A program made the translations under genes and the position numbers. The notes below the pieces were generated by a model. The model was not told where the DNA came from, ran no database searches, and saw only the letters and a list, made by a program, of their open reading frames with translations. DNA of 64,000 nt from Rhodopirellula baltica SH 1 (GTDB taxonomy: Bacteria; Planctomycetota; Planctomycetia; Pirellulales; Pirellulaceae): the NCBI RefSeq assembly GCF_000196115.1, contig NC_005027.1, positions 3,596,001 to 3,660,000 on the forward strand. Direction: 5' to 3'. Positions 17,633-26,147 of this stretch are shown here, piece after piece; within the stretch, counting starts at the first letter, position 1, and each line of letters opens with the position of its first letter.

Positions 17633-18721
17633 ATGAACCCAAACGGACCCACCTTGATGAATCCTCTGCGTTTTCGCCGGTTCCTTCGGCCACTGACTCA
17701 ACATGCCTGCGTCGCCGTCGCAGCGTTGTCGATCGCTCAGGCCGTTTCTGCCGCGCCCCCTTCGGCAGCAACCGCCGATGCCACTGGCACGTGGACAACC
17801 AAAACCGTCGCGTCTGATGGTAAGGATTCGAAACAACAGGATGTTGAAATTTATCGGGGTGGAAAATTGATCGCCCGTCACCACTCCAGCCTCCTGGGCA
17901 CGCCCGGCCTCTATCCGTTGCATTCGCCTTCGGGACAACCGCTGACCCGCGACTACCCAATGCAGGAAAAGGGGAAGTACGAAAAGGACGATCACCATCA
18001 CCACCGTTCGCTGTGGTTCACACACGGAATCGTCAACGAGTTCGACTTCTGGTTGGACAAACCGACTCCGCACACCGGTTACGTCGTACAAACTTCACTC
18101 TCGAAAGAACAAAACAAAAACAGCGTGACGTTGACCACGAAAAACGATTGGAATGACCCCGACGGCAATCGCGTCTTGAGTGACCAACGACGTTGGACGT
18201 TTTCCGAATCGCATGGCGATACCGTCATCGACTTGGACATGCGTTTGATGGCAACCGATGGCGACGTCGTCTTTGGAGATACCAAGGAAGGCACGCTGGG
18301 AGTCCGAGTGGCGGGCACAATGAAAGTCGATGCGAAACTTGGCGGCACCGGACAGAACGCGGAAGGCTTGAAAGACGGCGCCGCATGGGGAAAGAAGTCT
18401 TCCTGGGTTGATTACAGTGGCCCAATTCAACAAGCCGATTCGGACGAGCCATCCGATTGGCCAACCGCGGGCATCACGATGTTCTATCATCCAGACAATT
18501 CGCGTCCCGAGTGCTACTGGCACGTTCGCACCTACGGTTTGTTCGCGGCCAACCCATTTGGACGCCATCACTTTGGCCAACCAGAATACGAAGGGGTCAA
18601 AATCGCCGAGGGAGAACACTTAGATCTTCACTTCCGCATCGTCTTGCACGACGGCGGCTTTGATCGCGAAAAAACGGAACAGCACTTCGCTGATTACTCA
18701 GAAACCAAACCGTCACTTTGA
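17633..18721 (+). CDS. PmoA-family (DUF6807) exported protein
   Basis: Secreted protein of the family labelled 'methane oxygenase PmoA' (DUF6807), found in many sugar-utilisation loci and not a true methane monooxygenase subunit. The hallmark DDHHHHRSLWFTHGIVNEFDFW lies around residue 120. A signal peptide (ACVAVAALSIAQAVSA) follows the start. Two in-frame ATGs (17633 and 17657) are reasonable; a longer frame from 17537 lacks support. Its TGA overlaps the TTG start of the next gene, indicating translational coupling. Confidence 0.85.
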   Translation: MNPNGPTLMNPLRFRRFLRPLTQHACVAVAALSIAQAVSAAPPSAATADATGTWTTKTVASDGKDSKQQDVEIYRGGKLIARHHSSLLGTPGLYPLHSPSGQPLTRDYPMQEKGKYEKDDHHHHRSLWFTHGIVNEFDFWLDKPTPHTGYVVQTSLSKEQNKNSVTLTTKNDWNDPDGNRVLSDQRRWTFSESHGDTVIDLDMRLMATDGDVVFGDTKEGTLGVRVAGTMKVDAKLGGTGQNAEGLKDGAAWGKKSSWVDYSGPIQQADSDEPSDWPTAGITMFYHPDNSRPECYWHVRTYGLFAANPFGRHHFGQPEYEGVKIAEGEHLDLHFRIVLHDGGFDREKTEQHFADYSETKPSL

Positions 18722-19578
18722 ACTCGCCAGATGCATTCCCCGGTGACTCTTCGCCGGAATCTGCCGCAGCGGCGTTTCATCCAAATGGATTTCGTTTGGA
18801 TGGACGCCGCGTCGTTGTCACGGGCGGCACGCAAGGTGTCGGCGGTGCGATCGCTCGTGGACTAACCAGCGTTGGCGCCGATGTGGTCTTGATTGGTTTG
18901 GAACGCGACCCCGCGACCGAAGCGACACTGGTCAGTTGCCGAGAAAACGGCCGAACCGCCGAGTTGATACTCTGCGATTTGTCAAAGCCAGCCGAAACAT
19001 GGATCGATGATCTGCTAGCCCAGATCGATCGGGTGATGCCGGGTGTCGATACGTTGGTCAACAACGCGGGAACGTTCATCGACGTCCCGTTTTTGGAAAT
19101 GACTCCCGACCGGTATCAAACCACGATGAACTTGAACGTCGGGGCGGGGTACTTTCTGACGCAAGCCTTTGCGAAACGTTGGGTACAAAATCAAGTCGCT
19201 GGTCGCGTTCTGTTCACCGGTTCGATCAATGGCTTCTTGGCCGAACCCGACCACACTGCCTACGACACCTCAAAAGGTGCCGTGGCTTCGATGGTTCGTT
19301 CGCTTTGCGTCTCGTTGGCTCCGCATGGCATTCGTGTCAACTCGATGGCCCCAGGTCTGGTTCGCACTCGACTGACCGATGTCGTCAACCACGACGCATC
19401 CATTGAATCATGGATGCAACTGCACACCCCCAATGGCCTGATCCCTTCACCAGACGCCTGTGTTGGAGCAGCGATCTTTTTGCTCAGTGACGTTGCCCAG
19501 CACGTTCACGGACAAACGCTGCTGGTTGACGGCGGCATGAGTACGTGGCAACAACCCGATCTCCCCGCAGAACGTTGA
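18718..19578 (+). CDS. Short-chain dehydrogenase/reductase (SDR)
   Basis: Classical SDR NAD(P)-dependent oxidoreductase of 286 aa. The cofactor motif TGGTQGVG lies at residues 35-42 and NNAG at 115-118. The catalytic residues S169, Y182 and K186 have the standard YxxxK spacing, and the C-terminal LVDGGMS closes the fold. The start is TTG, overlapping the previous stop (TTGA); no in-frame ATG precedes the Rossmann motif. It sits between a PmoA-family protein and a sialate-esterase-like enzyme, so a sugar or sugar-acid substrate is likely but inferred. Confidence 0.92.
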   Translation: MNSPDAFPGDSSPESAAAAFHPNGFRLDGRRVVVTGGTQGVGGAIARGLTSVGADVVLIGLERDPATEATLVSCRENGRTAELILCDLSKPAETWIDDLLAQIDRVMPGVDTLVNNAGTFIDVPFLEMTPDRYQTTMNLNVGAGYFLTQAFAKRWVQNQVAGRVLFTGSINGFLAEPDHTAYDTSKGAVASMVRSLCVSLAPHGIRVNSMAPGLVRTRLTDVVNHDASIESWMQLHTPNGLIPSPDACVGAAIFLLSDVAQHVHGQTLLVDGGMSTWQQPDLPAER

Positions 19579-19616
19579 TCTGCTTTCCCTCCCCCTTCCC
19601 ACCAAAGTTTCTCACC

Positions 19617-21815
19617 ATGGCACAACTCGGTTCGCGTTCCAGAAGTTCGCTGTTTGCGGCCATCGCGTTTTCCTTTTTCGCGAGCGTTTTGCACCCACTT
19701 CTTGCTCAGGGTGATGTGAAGTTGCCCGGCTTCTTCACCGATCACATGGTCCTTCAACAAGAAAAGCCGATCCGAGTTTGGGGGTGGGCAGAACCATCGG
19801 AGAACATCGAGGTATCCATCGAAGACGATCGAGCCACCGCGACAGCGGACGACCAGGGACACTGGATGGTTGAGCTTCCCGCCCGCTCCGCCAGTGCCGA
19901 TCCGGTTGCGATGAAAGTAAAGGGCAAAAACGAAGTTCAGCTGACTGACATTTTGGTCGGCGAAGTTTGGTTGTGTTCGGGTCAATCCAACATGGAGTGG
20001 CGAGTCCAGTCCAGCGTCAACGCGGCAGAGGAAATCGCCTCCGCCAACTTCCCTCAGATCCGACACATGAAGGTTCCGCGAGTTCCTTCGCCGGTTGCCA
20101 TGGATGACGTTCCCGCACCTTGGCAAGTCTGCTCACCTGAGACCGTGGGGCAATTCACCGCCGCTGGATACTTCATGGCTCGGCGGCTGCATCAAGAATT
20201 GAATGTGCCGATCGGATTGGTCAATTCATCGTGGGGCGGGACTCGTATCGAACCATGGACGCCACCGGTTGGGTTCGAAGGAGTCGAAGAATTGAAAGAC
20301 ATCTCCGAATCGGTCACGCAACGAACTCCCGGGTCAGAACCCTTTAAGTCCGCACTTCGAGGTCACTTGCAATCGACCAAAGCCTGGGTCGCAAAAGCCG
20401 AAGCAGCATTGGCTAATAACACGTTCATCGAACCAGCTCCGGCATACCCAAGTTCGCTGACTCCATTCACATCACATGGACAGCCAACCACGCTTTACAA
20501 CGGCATGATTCATCCGTTGATCCACATGCCTATCCGAGGTGCGATTTGGTACCAAGGCGAAGCCAACCACCGTGAAGGCATGCTCTACACCGCCAAGATG
20601 CGAGCATTGATCGAAGGTTGGCGAGCGAAATGGAACCAAGGGCCATTCCCTTTCTACTTCGTACAGATCGCACCTTATCACTACGGCGATGAATCCGGCT
20701 CAGTCTTGGCCAAATTCTGGGAAGCACAAACGGCAGCTCTGGCGATTCCAAATACAGGCATGGTCGTCACCAATGACATCGCGACCGTCAATGACATCCA
20801 CCCGCCGAACAAACAAGACGTGGGCAAGCGTTTGGCCGATTTGGCGCTACATCACGATTACGGAAAAATCGACTTGATCGCTCACAGCCCCGTATTGGAC
20901 TCCATGCAAACGGAGGGCGGCCAATTGCGGCTTCGGTTCAAACACACCGGAGGCAACCTAAAAACCAGCGATGGTGAGTCGCCCGATTGGTTCGAGATCA
21001 TTGGTCCTGACTCAGGCGGATTCCAAACAGCGAACGCCAAGATCGAAGGCAATGAAATCGTTTTGTCTTCCCCCAAAGTCCAGCAACCGACCGCGATGCG
21101 ATTTGGATGGGACAAACTTGCCGAACCCAACCTTCGCGGAGCAACCGGGCTGCCGCTCTCTACATTTCGAGCCGGCGAGGTGCCTGAGTTTGCTCAAACG
21201 ATCCCCGACGCGGCAGAGTACGAACTGGTCTACGAGTTGGATCTGAGCAAACTGGGATCAGAGATCCAGTACGACGTCGACCGACATGAAGCCATCTCCG
21301 ATTTCGACCGAGTTGCCTATTTGGTGTCTCTCGAAGACGCCAGCGGCAACGTCAAGTCAGTCTTTGTCAGCATGAAAGCATTCACTGACGACATCGCGAA
21401 AATTGGCATTCCGACCGTTGATGCAAATGCAAAGTTTCAACAATCCGTCGAATCAATGAACGTCTACGCCAGCGACAACAGCGTGTCGTCGGGGAATGAA
21501 ATCAAAAACGGCAGAATCGAGTTTTGGCCAAACAACTACAGCCCTAACAACGCCGCCAAAGTGCCGGGCGCATCCGGGACCGCTTTCGACTTTGGCGATG
21601 ATCCCGGAATGCCAGTGGACGGTTATGGGTGCATGCAAGTTCACAATGTGGATGCACGCCAAACCGTCTTTGCCATCAACCATTGGAAACAAGGCCCGGG
21701 CGCGGACCTAGGAATTGGCAACCACTCTGGCGAGCACAAAGACTGGACCTTTACCAGCAACGCGGCTCAATACGCGAGCAAGAAACTGCAAGTCCTGGTT
21801 CGTCCAGTGAAGTGA
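19617..21815 (+). CDS. Sialate O-acetylesterase-like protein (SASA family)
   Basis: Exported carbohydrate esterase of 732 aa. The ATG at 19617 begins a good signal peptide (SSLFAAIAFSFFASVLHPLLAQ); the longer frame from 19545 would overlap the SDR gene. The catalytic Ser lies in GQSNM (S124), with the family blocks IWYQGEANHREG and NDIHPPNKQDVGKRLA, which carries the catalytic His. It would remove O-acetyl groups from sialic acids or acetylated polysaccharides outside the cytoplasm. The C-terminal about 250 residues form an extra beta-rich region. It is last in the 17.6-21.8 kb operon. Confidence 0.9.
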   Translation: MAQLGSRSRSSLFAAIAFSFFASVLHPLLAQGDVKLPGFFTDHMVLQQEKPIRVWGWAEPSENIEVSIEDDRATATADDQGHWMVELPARSASADPVAMKVKGKNEVQLTDILVGEVWLCSGQSNMEWRVQSSVNAAEEIASANFPQIRHMKVPRVPSPVAMDDVPAPWQVCSPETVGQFTAAGYFMARRLHQELNVPIGLVNSSWGGTRIEPWTPPVGFEGVEELKDISESVTQRTPGSEPFKSALRGHLQSTKAWVAKAEAALANNTFIEPAPAYPSSLTPFTSHGQPTTLYNGMIHPLIHMPIRGAIWYQGEANHREGMLYTAKMRALIEGWRAKWNQGPFPFYFVQIAPYHYGDESGSVLAKFWEAQTAALAIPNTGMVVTNDIATVNDIHPPNKQDVGKRLADLALHHDYGKIDLIAHSPVLDSMQTEGGQLRLRFKHTGGNLKTSDGESPDWFEIIGPDSGGFQTANAKIEGNEIVLSSPKVQQPTAMRFGWDKLAEPNLRGATGLPLSTFRAGEVPEFAQTIPDAAEYELVYELDLSKLGSEIQYDVDRHEAISDFDRVAYLVSLEDASGNVKSVFVSMKAFTDDIAKIGIPTVDANAKFQQSVESMNVYASDNSVSSGNEIKNGRIEFWPNNYSPNNAAKVPGASGTAFDFGDDPGMPVDGYGCMQVHNVDARQTVFAINHWKQGPGADLGIGNHSGEHKDWTFTSNAAQYASKKLQVLVRPVK

Positions 21816-21931
21816 CCGCGGACATCGTCAACGTGAACGTCGCCTTATGATTCCGTTCGCTCGAAGGCAATGACCATCGCATGGAGTTGATGGGGAACTT
21901 CAAACTGGCTTGAAGCAGGCGTGTTTCTTAA

Positions 21932-21951
21932 CTCGGTGGGAGACCACCGAG
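21932..21951. terminator. Hairpin between converging genes
   Basis: Perfect 8-bp stem CTCGGTGG / CCACCGAG with a GAGA loop, between the converging esterase and H-protein genes. There is no long T-run, so termination is inferred from position. The sequence may instead be a dispersed repeat. Confidence 0.45.
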
Positions 21952-21967
21952 CTACGGGGCTGGAGGC

Positions 21968-22480
21968 TCAGTGGTTGGCTTGGCCTTTGATGGTTCGCTG
22001 AGCAACCTCCCATGCCTCGTTGAGATGCTCGGCGTATGCGTCCGACGATAACAAATTTTCTTCAGACGTATTGCCGCGAATTTCGATCAGCCAACCGTCG
22101 ACGTAGGGCGACGCGTTGATCACGGAAGGCTCATCCAATGCATCCGCATTGATCACGATCAGTTCTCCGGCGATAGGAGAAAACAGATCACTCTCGGCCT
22201 TTTTGCTCTCGATTGATCCAATCGTCTTGCGAGCAGTCAGTGGCGTCCCGGCTTCGACAATCCAATCCAGAAAATAGACGTCCTGCAGCAAACGCACGGC
22301 GTACGCTGACAAACCAAACCGCCACACGCAATGAGCATCGCCCGTGGCGGCTGATTGGTCCGGCGATGGCGTCGCCCACATGTGATTTTTCGCGTAGCGA
22401 TAACCCTTGGGAAACGACGCATCAAACTCGCCCATTGCGAACGTGAATTGCTCCCCAAGGTCCGAATTGGAATCATTCAT
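21968..22480 (-). CDS. Glycine cleavage H-protein-like lipoyl protein
   Basis: Lipoyl-domain protein of the H-protein family. From the ATG at 22480 the product is 170 aa. GLSAYAVRLLQDVYFLDW and ESKKAESDLFSPIAGELI match the H-protein fold, and K94 is at the lipoylation site (usually in ESVKA). PYVDGWLIEI is the standard ending block. The frame could extend to 22615, but that would overlap thiL by over 100 bases, so the 22480 start (19 bases after thiL) is preferred. No gcvT, gcvP or lipoate ligase gene is nearby, so it may act as a lipoyl carrier rather than in the full glycine cleavage complex. Confidence 0.85.
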   Translation of the reverse strand: MNDSNSDLGEQFTFAMGEFDASFPKGYRYAKNHMWATPSPDQSAATGDAHCVWRFGLSAYAVRLLQDVYFLDWIVEAGTPLTARKTIGSIESKKAESDLFSPIAGELIVINADALDEPSVINASPYVDGWLIEIRGNTSEENLLSSDAYAEHLNEAWEVAQRTIKGQANH

Positions 22481-22499
22481 TTGAATTGCGCTCGTTGAA

Positions 22500-23450
22500 T
22501 CAATTGGCCGCGGCGACATCGGTTTCGCCATGCACAAAACCTTGCGGGAACACTCTTTCAAACTTGCTGGTCGCAACTCGTTTCCATAATCCTGTTCGCC
22601 CGACGACTTTGCCAACTCGCGTCACCGGTACACCCCAGTCGGTCGATTCGATGATTGCCGCTTCTTCGGGTGCGACACAGAAGATCAGTTCAAAGTCCTC
22701 CCCATCGCTCCAAGCATGCTCAAGCGGAGTCCGACCGCTTTTCTCCGCAAACTGATGTGCGGCTTCTGAGATCGGCAGCGTCTCGAGTTCCAACTCCGCT
22801 CCCATGCGACTGGCGGCGAGCATCCGATCGAGATCCAAACTGAATCCGTCGCTGACATCGATCGCAGCATGCACGTTGACCGTTTGTTTCAACTTGGCAG
22901 CCAACTCGACGCGTGGTTCAGGTCGAAGATGTCGCCCCAACAAACTACCGCCCAAAGCTCCCGTGACGAACAAAGCGTCCCCTTCTTCGGCACCCGTTCG
23001 CAACCATGGTTGTTCTGTCCAACCGAGAATGGTGATGCTGATTGAAAGCGGACCGTCATAAGTCGATAAGTCGCCGCCAGCGATCGCAACTTGATACTTT
23101 TGTGCCGCTTCGAGGATGCCCTCGTAGACTTCGCCGGCAATCTCGGTTGCGTTCTCAGCGGGCAACGCCAGGGTCACCAGGGCGGAGGAAGGTGTCGCCC
23201 CCATTGCCGCGATGTCGCTGAGGTTGATCGCCATGGCTTTGAAACCGATGTCGGACAGCGACTGTTCTTCCGATCGAAAATCGACGCCGTCGAGAATCTG
23301 ATCCGTGCAAGCAACCTGGCGAAGCTGAGGTTGGTCGGACGAGACGGATCCCGGCCAATCGATCACAGCCGCATCGTCGCCAATGCCGACTGCGACCTGA
23401 GGCAATTGGCGAGTTCGACCGCGAAGGTAAGCGAGGAAGGACTGTTCCAT
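22500..23450 (-). CDS. thiL: Thiamine-monophosphate kinase
   Basis: Phosphorylates thiamine monophosphate to the active diphosphate in the cytoplasm. The 316-aa length fits the family. GIGDDAAVI near the N-terminus binds Mg-ATP, TDQILDGVDF is the usual TD..VEGVHF block in a slightly varied form, and AIDVSDGFSLDLDRML is the second metal/nucleotide motif. It is followed after 19 bases by the H-protein-like gene, a likely operon. Confidence 0.94.
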   Translation of the reverse strand: MEQSFLAYLRGRTRQLPQVAVGIGDDAAVIDWPGSVSSDQPQLRQVACTDQILDGVDFRSEEQSLSDIGFKAMAINLSDIAAMGATPSSALVTLALPAENATEIAGEVYEGILEAAQKYQVAIAGGDLSTYDGPLSISITILGWTEQPWLRTGAEEGDALFVTGALGGSLLGRHLRPEPRVELAAKLKQTVNVHAAIDVSDGFSLDLDRMLAASRMGAELELETLPISEAAHQFAEKSGRTPLEHAWSDGEDFELIFCVAPEEAAIIESTDWGVPVTRVGKVVGRTGLWKRVATSKFERVFPQGFVHGETDVAAAN

Positions 23451-23748
23451 TCTGAGTTTCAGCTTCTATTTCAGGGGAAAATTGATCACACATCTTTGAA
23501 TGAGATTCACCGTCATGCGTTGCAGTTCAGATGTGTGGCAGTTCAATCATATCAACCGATCGGCGTTGGCCTACGGTTACCGGACGCCAATACGCTCTGA
23601 CCGACTGATTCCACAGTCCGCAGACATTCAGATGGCAGATTCAAAGCGGCGTTGTCAGGCTGGCCTTCGTTGAAAGTGAGATAACCAGCGATTGTCTTCG
23701 CCACAATGGCCCGTCATTACAATCCCCCACAGCGTCATTCCTGGCAGC
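23451..23748. other. Intergenic region
   Basis: About 300 bases between the thiL start and the end of the redoxin gene. It should hold the promoter of the thiL operon. I see no ORF, RNA gene or clear terminator. Confidence 0.4.
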
Positions 23749-24849
23749 TTACTCGGCAAGCAATTGCTCGATGCTCTCTCGCATTTGCTGCTCGCCCGGC
23801 GTGCCTTGCCAGTTCATTTCACCCTGCCACCATCTGCGAATGAACCCATCCTTGTCAATCAAGTAGGTCGTTGGCCACATGGTGTTCCCCCAGGCGTTCC
23901 AGTTGCCCGATTCTTCATCGAATAGCACGGGGTATTCGAAACCGTCTTTTTTGACGGCTTCCAACACGCGTTCCCGACTACGCTCAGCGGACGTTTCGGG
24001 GCGTTGAATTCCGATCACCACCAATCCCTTGTCGGCCATATCGTCATGCCAAGCTTGGTAGTGAGGGAAGTTCCGTTGGCAGTTGATGCACTGAAACGCA
24101 TAGAAGTACACCGCGACGACCTTGCCCCGCAGATCTTCCATCGTCACGGGTTCTCCTTGAAGCCACTCGGCACCGTCGAGCACAAACTCCGGAGCTCTCG
24201 GGTAGGTTCGCTTCACTTTGGAGAAATCAAACGTCTTGCCTAACAACGTTCCAATCTTGGCCTGCTGATCCCGAGTCAATTCGCCGACCAAACTTTGGCG
24301 TTCACGTGCCTGGATTGCAGCAACGTCTGCGGCCGCTTCGCCGGCTTCCAGTTCTTTGTCCGCAACCTGCTTCTGCAGTTTCGCGACTTCTTTGTCTGTT
24401 GTGGCGAAGGTCGCCTTCAACTTTTCGACTTGGCTATCGTTCAACCCCAGTGCCGTGACCGCATCCGGATGAACCACGAACCGAGTGCCCGCGGCCTGTT
24501 TCTCGAGTTGCTTCAAACGATTCATCTGATCGTCAGACAAGATGCCAGAGAGCCGGGCTTTCAGCATCGCCGTCAGCTCACGGATCTCGTTGGCTTGTTT
24601 ATCCAAAGGAGCGATCCGATTGACCCACCATCGAGGATCAACTTCGCCAATGGCGTTGTACACCTGATCAATTTGTTCCGTCGACAGTTGCAACTCCGCG
24701 TGAACGGAATCGTCACGAACCATTTGCAACACGTACGGCGAAGCGGGCGTACCAGAAGGCTCTGCGGCGCCCGCTGGTTGCGACACCAATGATACTGACA
24801 ACGCCCCCAATACCCCGGCGAACAAGATCAGGCCAACTCGAATCGACAT
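23749..24849 (-). CDS. Exported LTxxQ-repeat / thioredoxin-fold protein
   Basis: Periplasmic protein of 366 aa from the ATG at 24849 (a longer frame reaches 24915). A signal peptide ends near GAAEP. Residues about 55-220 are helical and charged with LTxxQ-like motifs (LSTEQ, LSDDQ, LNDSQ, LTRDQ), reminiscent of Spy/CpxP-type proteins. The C-terminal 140 residues form a peroxiredoxin/TlpA-like thioredoxin domain with redox motif C-I-N-C (FQCINCQRNFP) and cis-Pro region MWPTTYLID. It probably performs thiol-disulfide exchange outside the cytoplasm. It stands alone between thiL and the kinase gene. Confidence 0.85.
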   Translation of the reverse strand: MSIRVGLILFAGVLGALSVSLVSQPAGAAEPSGTPASPYVLQMVRDDSVHAELQLSTEQIDQVYNAIGEVDPRWWVNRIAPLDKQANEIRELTAMLKARLSGILSDDQMNRLKQLEKQAAGTRFVVHPDAVTALGLNDSQVEKLKATFATTDKEVAKLQKQVADKELEAGEAAADVAAIQARERQSLVGELTRDQQAKIGTLLGKTFDFSKVKRTYPRAPEFVLDGAEWLQGEPVTMEDLRGKVVAVYFYAFQCINCQRNFPHYQAWHDDMADKGLVVIGIQRPETSAERSRERVLEAVKKDGFEYPVLFDEESGNWNAWGNTMWPTTYLIDKDGFIRRWWQGEMNWQGTPGEQQMRESIEQLLAE

Positions 24850-25015
24850 AGGGAATCTCTTTGAAAAAGGCGGAATCGCTGGTGAACAGGCGGTATTGGT
24901 GAGTTTTTCTCGCACGTCGTTTCGCGAAATCGAGCCGTGCGATCACCAACAAGTGATCCGGTGCGAGATGGTCGTTTTCGCTCATTCTCCGCCATCGATC
25001 AGTCCCTGTGGTGAA

Positions 25016-25861
25016 TCATCCTAAACGGGCGGGCACCGGAAATTGCAAACTGAACTTCGTCCCGCGACCAGTTTCGCTCTGCACGGAAATGCGTGCCCCG
25101 TGAGCTTCAATGATCTTCCGCGCGGTTGGCAGACCCAGCCCAGAGCCGCCGTCTTTTGTGCTGTAGAAAGGCTCGAACATGTGCAGCACCGTGTTGTCGT
25201 CGACGCCGGTTCCGGTATCGATCAAATCCAAATTCACGCCACCGCGGGTGCTGTAGGTCCGTGCCCAAAGTTGTCCGCCATCGGGCATCGCTTCCAAAGC
25301 GTTCTTCACCAGATTCATCAGTGCCGATTGCAATGCGTCACTGTGCAAGCGTATCGATGGCAGGTCGGGATCCAGATAGCGTTGTAGTTCCACGTCTTGA
25401 GAATCAGCCTGAGCCTGATAGGCATCGAGGACTTGCTGAATCTGATCGTTCAGACTGCCGGGAACCAGGTCGATGTGGCGTAAACGGGCAAATCGCAGAA
25501 AGTCTCGCAGCAACCCTTCCATGCGTTCGCATTGATTTCGAACCATGTCGACTCGATTTTGACAGCGACGACTCGACGGAGAATCGATCTCCATCAGATC
25601 TTCGCTTAACAAATCGATGTTCATGTGAATGATCGAGAGCGGATTCTTGATCTCGTGAGCCAGCGAACCGGCGAGTTCAGCCAATTCTTCGTACTGCCCG
25701 CGAGCCTCACGCATCTCCGCCTCATGACGTGCTTCGTCGCGAGAACGCTTGCTACGAGAGGCCGCCGACCGTCCAACATTCACCTCGTCACCCGATTCGT
25801 TCGGGGGATACGCGTTGTCCTGGCTGGGATTGTCTTGATTAGAAAAAATGGGCTCGGACAT
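25016..25861 (-). CDS. Sensor histidine kinase, soluble
   Basis: Two-component histidine kinase of about 281 aa (ATG at 25861; a longer frame reaches 25930). H-box SLAHEIKNPLSIIHMN carries the phospho-accepting His. The ATPase domain has N-box LVKNALEAMPDG, G1 DTGTGVDD and G2 GGSGLGLPTARKI. There is no transmembrane or signal segment, and the roughly 75 residues before the H-box are low-complexity, so it is a cytoplasmic NtrB-like kinase. No response regulator lies nearby, so its partner is elsewhere. Confidence 0.9.
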   Translation of the reverse strand: MSEPIFSNQDNPSQDNAYPPNESGDEVNVGRSAASRSKRSRDEARHEAEMREARGQYEELAELAGSLAHEIKNPLSIIHMNIDLLSEDLMEIDSPSSRRCQNRVDMVRNQCERMEGLLRDFLRFARLRHIDLVPGSLNDQIQQVLDAYQAQADSQDVELQRYLDPDLPSIRLHSDALQSALMNLVKNALEAMPDGGQLWARTYSTRGGVNLDLIDTGTGVDDNTVLHMFEPFYSTKDGGSGLGLPTARKIIEAHGARISVQSETGRGTKFSLQFPVPARLG

Positions 25862-26147
25862 GGATGAACGCGGGACAAAGGGCGGGCGACGGTTCGGCCC
25901 CATCTCTCCGGAGGGCTCAGCAACCGTCAATTGTATCGCTGAAACGGGTCGCTGCCGATTGCCGACGGGGCGATTTCATGGGCGATCCTCCCGATTCACT
26001 CATCCGCGGCGTGGGCAGGCAGATGGCACATGCGGAGCGATTGAAAGGTCCAAGGTGAGGATCTCGCGACCTCGACGAAAGCGTCATTCGCGGCTAAAAC
26101 ATTTGGCTCGCTCATTTCATTTCCCGAACGATCTCGATGGGTCGCAA

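Noticed and set aside
17633-18721. Methane monooxygenase subunit
   Set aside because: The 'PmoA' family label is historical; the protein is soluble and exported with a His-rich motif, and no pmoB or pmoC is present.
25848-26147. N-terminal extension of dapL
   Set aside because: It overlaps the divergent histidine kinase gene and adds 100 residues not found in DapL; the ATG at 26148 gives the normal length.
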